DNA of 64,000 nucleotides. It comes from Aphelenchoides besseyi (Eukaryota; Nematoda; Chromadorea; Rhabditida; Aphelenchoididae). A model generated the notes under the pieces. The model was given only the letters and a program-made list of their open reading frames with translations, was not told the DNA's origin and did not search any database. Every line of letters starts with the position of its first letter. Within the stretch, counting starts at the first letter, position 1. Below are positions 58,801 through 64,000 of the stretch, one piece after another. The position numbers and the translations under genes were made by a program. The stretch is from positions 744,001 to 808,000 of the forward strand of contig JAMPIQ010000001.1 in assembly GCA_024699855.1 (NCBI GenBank), given 5' to 3'.

Positions 58801-60866
58801 AGAAGGGCTTCTACGATCATTACATCGTTTTGCTCGACTTCAATTCGCTATATCCGAGTATTATTCGTGAGTTCAACATTTGTTTTACGACCGTTCCACG
58901 TTGCTACGAAGAACCAGTAGGCGAATCGAGAGCGTTTTTGTCAATTTGGTTTTGTGTTTTAGGACGAAAATGGACTTCCAAATCCGCCAGAAGAATCGAC
59001 AGGCGAAGGGATTCTGCCGAAAGAGATTCGCAAACTCATCGACAAACGAAACTCTGTAAAGAAGGATATGAAGTTGGTCAGAGTCGGAAGTGACGATTAC
59101 ACGAAATTGGACGTTCGACAAAAGGGTCTGAAGTTAACAGCCAACAGCATGTACGGCTGTTTGGGTTTCAATATGTCGCGATTCTGCGCGAAAACGTTGG
59201 CCGCAATGATCACATCGAAGGGTCGTGAACTGCTCAGTCAAACCAAAGAGATCGTTGAACGCCAAGGCTATGTGGTCGTCTATGGAGACACGGATTCGAT
59301 TATGGTCAACACGAACACTTCGACGTACAAAGACGCATTACGTTTGGCCAAGAATATGCGCAAAATCGTGAATGGTCGTTTCAAATACGTCGAAATGGAC
59401 ATCGACGGGCTCTTCAAACGAATGTTGTTGCTGAAGAAGAAGAAGTACGCCGCATTGACCGTTTCATTGGAAGATGAAAAGATCGAAAAACGCGAAATGA
59501 AAGGATTGGATATTGTTCGACGCGATTGGTCGATGTTGGCACGTGAAGTTGGTGAAGAAGTTGTGGACTTGATTTTGAAATCGAATGAGCGTGAGGAGTT
59601 GATTAACGATGTGATCAAGAAGTTGAACGAATTGGCCGAAGATGTCAAAAATCACAAAAAGCCGATGGAGAAGTTCGAGATTCTGAAGCAGTTGACTAAA
59701 CCGCCCAAAGATTACACGGACACCAAAGCTCAACCGCACGTTCTCGTCGCTCTTCGACTCAACCAAACGAAAACTCACACTTTTCGTGCCGGAGATGTTG
59801 TGAAGTACGTGATCTGCGAAGTAAGTGGCTGTCCTGGATTCAGACGATCGAATTTTTTCAGGATGGAACGAACAACTCGGCCATGCAACGAGCATATCAC
59901 TTAGAAGAAATCAAGAACAACGAGAATTTAGCAATTGGTGAGTTCGCTTTGTAGATTGAATAACAAGGTTTCAGATGTTCATTATTATCTCTCCCAGCAA
60001 GTACACCCAGTGATTATGCGACTGTGCGAACCGTTCGTCGAATTGGACGCCTGTCGAATAGCCGAAGCGTTGGGTCTTGACTCCAGCAGCTACAGGAATC
60101 GAGCATCAAAACAGTCGATGGGAATCACTGCACTGGACACTCTGTCCGATGCATTCGTTGCTTTCGATGTCTACAACGGTTTTACATTCGAGTGTCCAGA
60201 GTGCAAGAAACAAGTGATTATTCGATCAACTTTCAACAATGAGGTAAAGTCATTCCTTGTCTCGTGCCTTCTGATTCTTCAAATTCAGCAATCAAACTTG
60301 GTTTTTGCATTGGAATCGTGTACGGAATGTAAATGCGATTTGATACCTCACTTCGATGAACTGGAATTCGCTTTGACGCAACAGCTGAACGGCGTGATCA
60401 AACGATACGGAGATTGCAAGTACGTGTGTGAAGACCAAACGTGTGCTTATGCAGAGGAAGAGAAGTTTGCGTTGACGTGGAGCAACAGCTACGGTCCGAC
60501 TTGTCCGCAGTGTAAAGCGTCAGTGATGCAAAAAGAAGTGAGTTTGTTGCCGTCGAGTCTCATGTCGATCTTGTTTAGTTTTCGCTCAAAGACCTCTTCT
60601 ACCAACAGAAGTTCTACAAAACAATTTTCGATTGGAAAAGTTGTTTGCAGACGCATTGTACGGAGGAACAGAAAAGTTTGTTAATGTTGTTTACTTCTTA
60701 CTCCCATGCTATAACTTCAGAATCGCTCAAAAGCCGATCGACGTTCGACCAAGTCACTCGCTTCTACGATCAATGCGAAAATATTGTTACTCACCACCTC
60801 AAATACAATCGTTACAATCGAGTGAAGCTCAAAGAACTGTTTCGTGGCTTTAAGATTTCAGTTTAA
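55822..60866 (+). CDS. pola-1: DNA polymerase alpha catalytic subunit
   Basis: B-family polymerase that extends primase RNA primers to start replication. ATG at 55822 ('[20 protein letters not shown]') begins the acidic N-terminal tail ('[20 protein letters not shown]'). The N-terminal and inactivated-exonuclease regions follow across many small exons ('[20 protein letters not shown]', '[19 protein letters not shown]'). Polymerase motif A is at about 58838-58890 ('[20 protein letters not shown]'), motif B at about 59125-59230 ('[19 protein letters not shown]') and motif C at about 59270-59305 ('[12 protein letters not shown]'). The C-terminal Cys-rich modules that bind the B subunit are present ('CPECKKQV', '[10 protein letters not shown]', 'CPQCKASVM'). 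It ends '[11 protein letters not shown]' at 60866. Size and domain order fit POLA1. Confidence 0.95.
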
Positions 60867-62047
60867 CACTTGTTGTTTATTTTCTGTTTTTGACCTCACT
60901 AACTTTGTTCTTGATCGATTATCGCAAACTACTGACTTGTTCTTATGATAAGAAGACAATAAAATTATAGTAGCTGCAAACGGTCAGTTCTCATAGGAGC
61001 GGAGAAACTTCAGACTTCAAAACGTAATTGTAAAGGTGTTTGTTAAAACACAGTTCATAGCTTCCAAGACGAGGTCCACGTAGTTGTACGACTGTGTTCG
61101 AACAGCCTATCTTTCAACGGATGGAATAGTCAGAAGCCGGGTGTGTGGTGTATCATAAGAGCTCAAAGGCATTTCGACAATCTCACGCGAGCAACTCTGC
61201 TGATCCAAAAACGGAGAGATTCAGTCATTCGTTTAGTTCACTCTTCATTGTTGGGCGCGTTCTTCGACTTGTCCTACGTCCAAATGTTTAAAAGACCAGA
61301 TGACGTTGAGCCAGAATTGCAAGTTTCAAACTTTCAAGCGAAAGTTTACGGGACGCTTGATTATTCATTTGCTTATAGGCCTAGTGGTCGATTCATTTAT
61401 TGATATCTTTTGTACGTAAAAATGAAGCTAATTGTCTACGACACGTGGACAAAAACATCAATGTAGGCATAACGCACTTGATTTAGTAACATTATTTTTG
61501 GTTTTCTTCAGCTAGCTGGCAAATTTTCGAACGCTGTTTGTTTATACGACGACCTTCCTTCTTTCATCGACGACTATACGATCGTACAGTTGTTTAGGCA
61601 CGGATGCACAACCACCTGCAATGATTTCAGGAGTAAAGTCGACTCGAAAAGCAGACGTAAATTCTGTTTCAGAGCGAGATGCTGATCTCATTTTCAAGTC
61701 CATCAAACGAACCGGCAAATCGCAGTGCTGGTCACAAACAGAGTATACGATACGTACAAATTGCAAGAATCAATTCATTCGCTTAATTCAACTTACTTTA
61801 CTCTTTCAGTTTACTTGTTAGACCTTTGGATATGAAAAAAGCTACCCAACATAAACACTATCAATTACTCAAATCAACTTTTATTCTTCATGATTAACAA
61901 CACAAGTAGTGCAAGTGCTTAGAATAACTGCTGGTCGGCTAACGAATTTATTGGATCTTTGACGGAGATCAATTAAACATAAACTTAACTCCAGCAACAA
62001 CGTAAAAATAGTAGTGCCAATCTTGTTAAATTATCAACAAAAATAAA
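60867..62047. other. Intergenic region between convergent genes
   Basis: Holds the 3' ends of polymerase alpha (AATAAAATT at about 60958) and SF3B3. A plus-strand frame at 61143-61403 (86 codons, 'QMFKRPDDVEPELQVSNFQA') is the best candidate for an extra small gene but has no recognisable domain. Confidence 0.45.
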
Positions 62048-64000
62048 TTAGAACGCATAACGTGTTCTCAAGTCTTCGAGTTTCCGTAGAATGAATGCTG
62101 CCGGTCGAGAGAATGACATCGCAATCGTTTGTTGCTTGTTTGCCTCCAACATGTTGAACTGCTCGCAAATATCACCATCGATCACGTTTTTGCACGGCGC
62201 ATAAAAGGATCGATAAGCCAAATGATCGCGACCACACAAAGGCGGGAATTCGACTCGCATGTGCATTTCGAGAGTTTGGAAGAATTCGTATTCCTAAACT
62301 CGAATTACCAGAATAAGCACAAGACAACTCACATCTCGAGATAGGAATGGAACAAGCATTCCAATGCCGCCCGAAATCGTTGTGTAGATAAGTGAATCGT
62401 CGGACCCGGGAACCAAACTGCTCTTCTGCAGTGAGGTTATCATATCACCAACGTAAAATTGAGTTAACTGCTCCATCTAAAATGTTAATGTCTGGTAGTG
62501 AGTAGTAGAGTCAAGTACCTTCTGTGATGCTCCGTTCATGTTTCCACGATCCCAAAGGGCACGCACGCCGGTTGGGTCTTCTTGCACTTCTTCAACAACA
62601 TTCTTTGGTAAACGCAACTGAAATTTGACAGCTAAACCGTCCAATTGCCAAGTGGACTTACGATCGAAATGCTTCCGAAACGATCTCCAACCGCCAAAGT
62701 ATCGTAGTCGAGAATGCAGATCGCCGTTACGTAACGTGGAGTTGTTTCGTCGCAGAAAACAACCAACTGGTTCTCCTGAAAACTTCTATTCACAATTCAA
62801 CTTGTTCGTTTACCGCTTTTTTGTAGCGAAGAAAATGAACCGATTCCTCCGAATCGCTGACCACAATTCGCTGTCCGACGGAACGAATGTCGCAGATTTG
62901 TACGGGAATTTGCTGAAAACAATGCTGGTACGATCACAAGCCAAATTCAGAACTCACTCGATTCTCGCATTTAGCTAAAAGCTGCTTTTTACCCAAATCA
63001 TACATTCGAAGGCGACTTCCGATTCCGATCAGCGCCATTCCGCGAAAATCGTGAATGGCATTTACGACCTGAAGTCGAAGAATAAAAACGAATGAATTGA
63101 ATCGAACAACCTCGTTTGTTTCCGTTCGATGCACGAACTCAAATCGATTTCCGTCGGGCGCCAAAACAAACGTGTAAACACAACCACCGGCATGTTTTCG
63201 AGGTCTTAGTTGCAATCCAACGGCACAACCAACTAAAACACAAGTCAAATCGCCGGTGTTGCCGCGTTGTTGACTTTGAAATTTAACCATTTCAATGCTG
63301 AAACCAAACAATAAGGCTGTGAAGTTTGAACGAACCAGAATGCAGCTTCGCCTTCCGGCAACTCATAGTTGCAAAGCGTGTCGCCGGTTCGTGCACTGAT
63401 CATTCGAACAGCCGAAGCCCAAGTTCCGGGTTGGCCGGGCGGTGCTCCGAAAGTCGATTCGTCCGGTTCGTAGTGTTTCATTGAGTGAGCCACTTCTTCG
63501 GCCATTTGTCGTTCTTCGGCCGTGGATGCCAAGTTGAGTACATCCTTAAAGAAGGGTCACACATCGACAGCCGCCATTCATTTGAACTTACATTCGCTGA
63601 TTCCTCACGTCGACGTCTTTTCGCTTTCTCGGTGAATGCCGCGTGATCGGTTTCGATAATGATCATGTTGCCAGAAGGCTGATGGCAAACAAAACGTCGC
63701 GGAGTGTATTTCAAATTGTAATGAATTTCGTTGAAAACAGCGCCCAACTTCTCCAACGCCAAAATTCTAAACATTCGTTGAGTTGAATTCGATGGAGTTT
63801 TGAATTAACCTCAACGCGTTTTCAGTAATTGCAACAATTCCTTCGTTACATTGATCGGACGAAAAACTCGCGGCACACTCGAGAGCTTGGTAACTGAGTG
63901 GAGTCAAATGGAAACGTGATTGATAGTTGTAGAACAACCAGGCACGACTCGAGCAAGCAAATAACTAAAAACGAACGGGAATTAATGTAAGTCAGAAGGG
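62048..64000 (-). CDS. teg-4: Splicing factor 3B subunit 3 (SF3b130), 3' part
   Basis: SF3B3 is the large beta-propeller scaffold of the U2 snRNP SF3b complex. Only the C-terminal part is in the window; the gene continues past the right edge. Reading leftward: 'NLKYTPRRFVCHQPSGNMII' then 'IETDHAAFTEKAKRRRREES', 'STFGAPPGQPGTWASAVRMI', 'GCAVGLQLRPRKHAGGCVYT', 'MALIGIGSRLRMYDLGKKQL', 'LVPGSDDSLIYTTISGGIGM', 'FPPLCGRDHLAYRSFYAPCK', 'NVIDGDICEQFNMLEANKQQ' and the family end 'KLEDLRTRYAF' with TAA/TAG at 62048. Propeller and C-terminal helices are collinear with animal SF3B3. C. elegans teg-4 is the named orthologue. Confidence 0.94.

Noticed and set aside
1..64000. CRISPR arrays, bacterial operons, rRNA genes
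   Set aside because: None seen; all coding evidence is eukaryotic with introns.

Overview
The window is eukaryotic, animal-type DNA. Genes are broken by many tiny introns, mostly about 40-55 nt, starting GT(A/G)A and ending TTTCAG or TTTTAG, and the gene content is metazoan: AP-2 transcription factor, LIN-28, Argonaute, SMN, Mago, class I HDAC, DNA polymerase alpha, SF3B3. The small introns, close gene spacing, a LIN-28 with a cold-shock domain plus two zinc knuckles, and a Tc1-type transposon remnant make a nematode the best guess. I cannot name the species.

Layout. 1-9.2 kb is mostly unannotatable; the first 1.3 kb may hold exons of an unrecognised gene. 9.2-17.6 kb is dense with housekeeping genes: Exo70 (+), SERF/MOAG-4 (+), SMN (-), class I HDAC (+), Mago nashi (+) and a one-pass membrane protein (-). 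A decayed Tc1-like element lies just upstream of the membrane protein. 18.46-31.27 kb is a large inverted repeat: two arms of about 5.2 kb facing each other around a 2.4 kb spacer. Each arm carries a hormone-sensitive-lipase-like pseudogene, a short membrane peptide ORF and a small gene for an AP-2-like protein that has only the dimerisation (helix-span-helix) part. The spacer holds an intact, full-length AP-2 gene. A third, partial copy of this neighbourhood lies at 33.28-35.16 kb. 35.8-43.5 kb holds COG3 (+), an Argonaute (+) and LIN-28 (-). 44.4-53.1 kb holds a second one-pass membrane protein (-), elongin B (-), a UEV/MMS2 ubiquitin-conjugating variant (-), mitochondrial NAD-isocitrate dehydrogenase alpha (+), an unrecognised helical protein (-) and fructose-bisphosphate aldolase (+). 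53-64 kb holds a dispersed repeat also present near 31.5 kb, an unrecognised small protein (+), DNA polymerase alpha catalytic subunit (+) and the 3' half of SF3B3 (-), which runs off the right edge.

How the genes relate. Most are unrelated housekeeping neighbours. Two associations stand out. First, Argonaute and LIN-28 sit tail to tail, linking two small-RNA/heterochronic components. Second, an AP-2 factor is surrounded by three truncated relatives that keep the dimerisation module but lack the DNA-binding region. Their reading frames are intact beside decaying lipase copies. Between the otherwise nearly identical arms, the AP-2-like coding exon has changed mainly at amino-acid-replacing sites. 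This is the most unusual system in the window: a fast-evolving family that might titrate or modulate AP-2.
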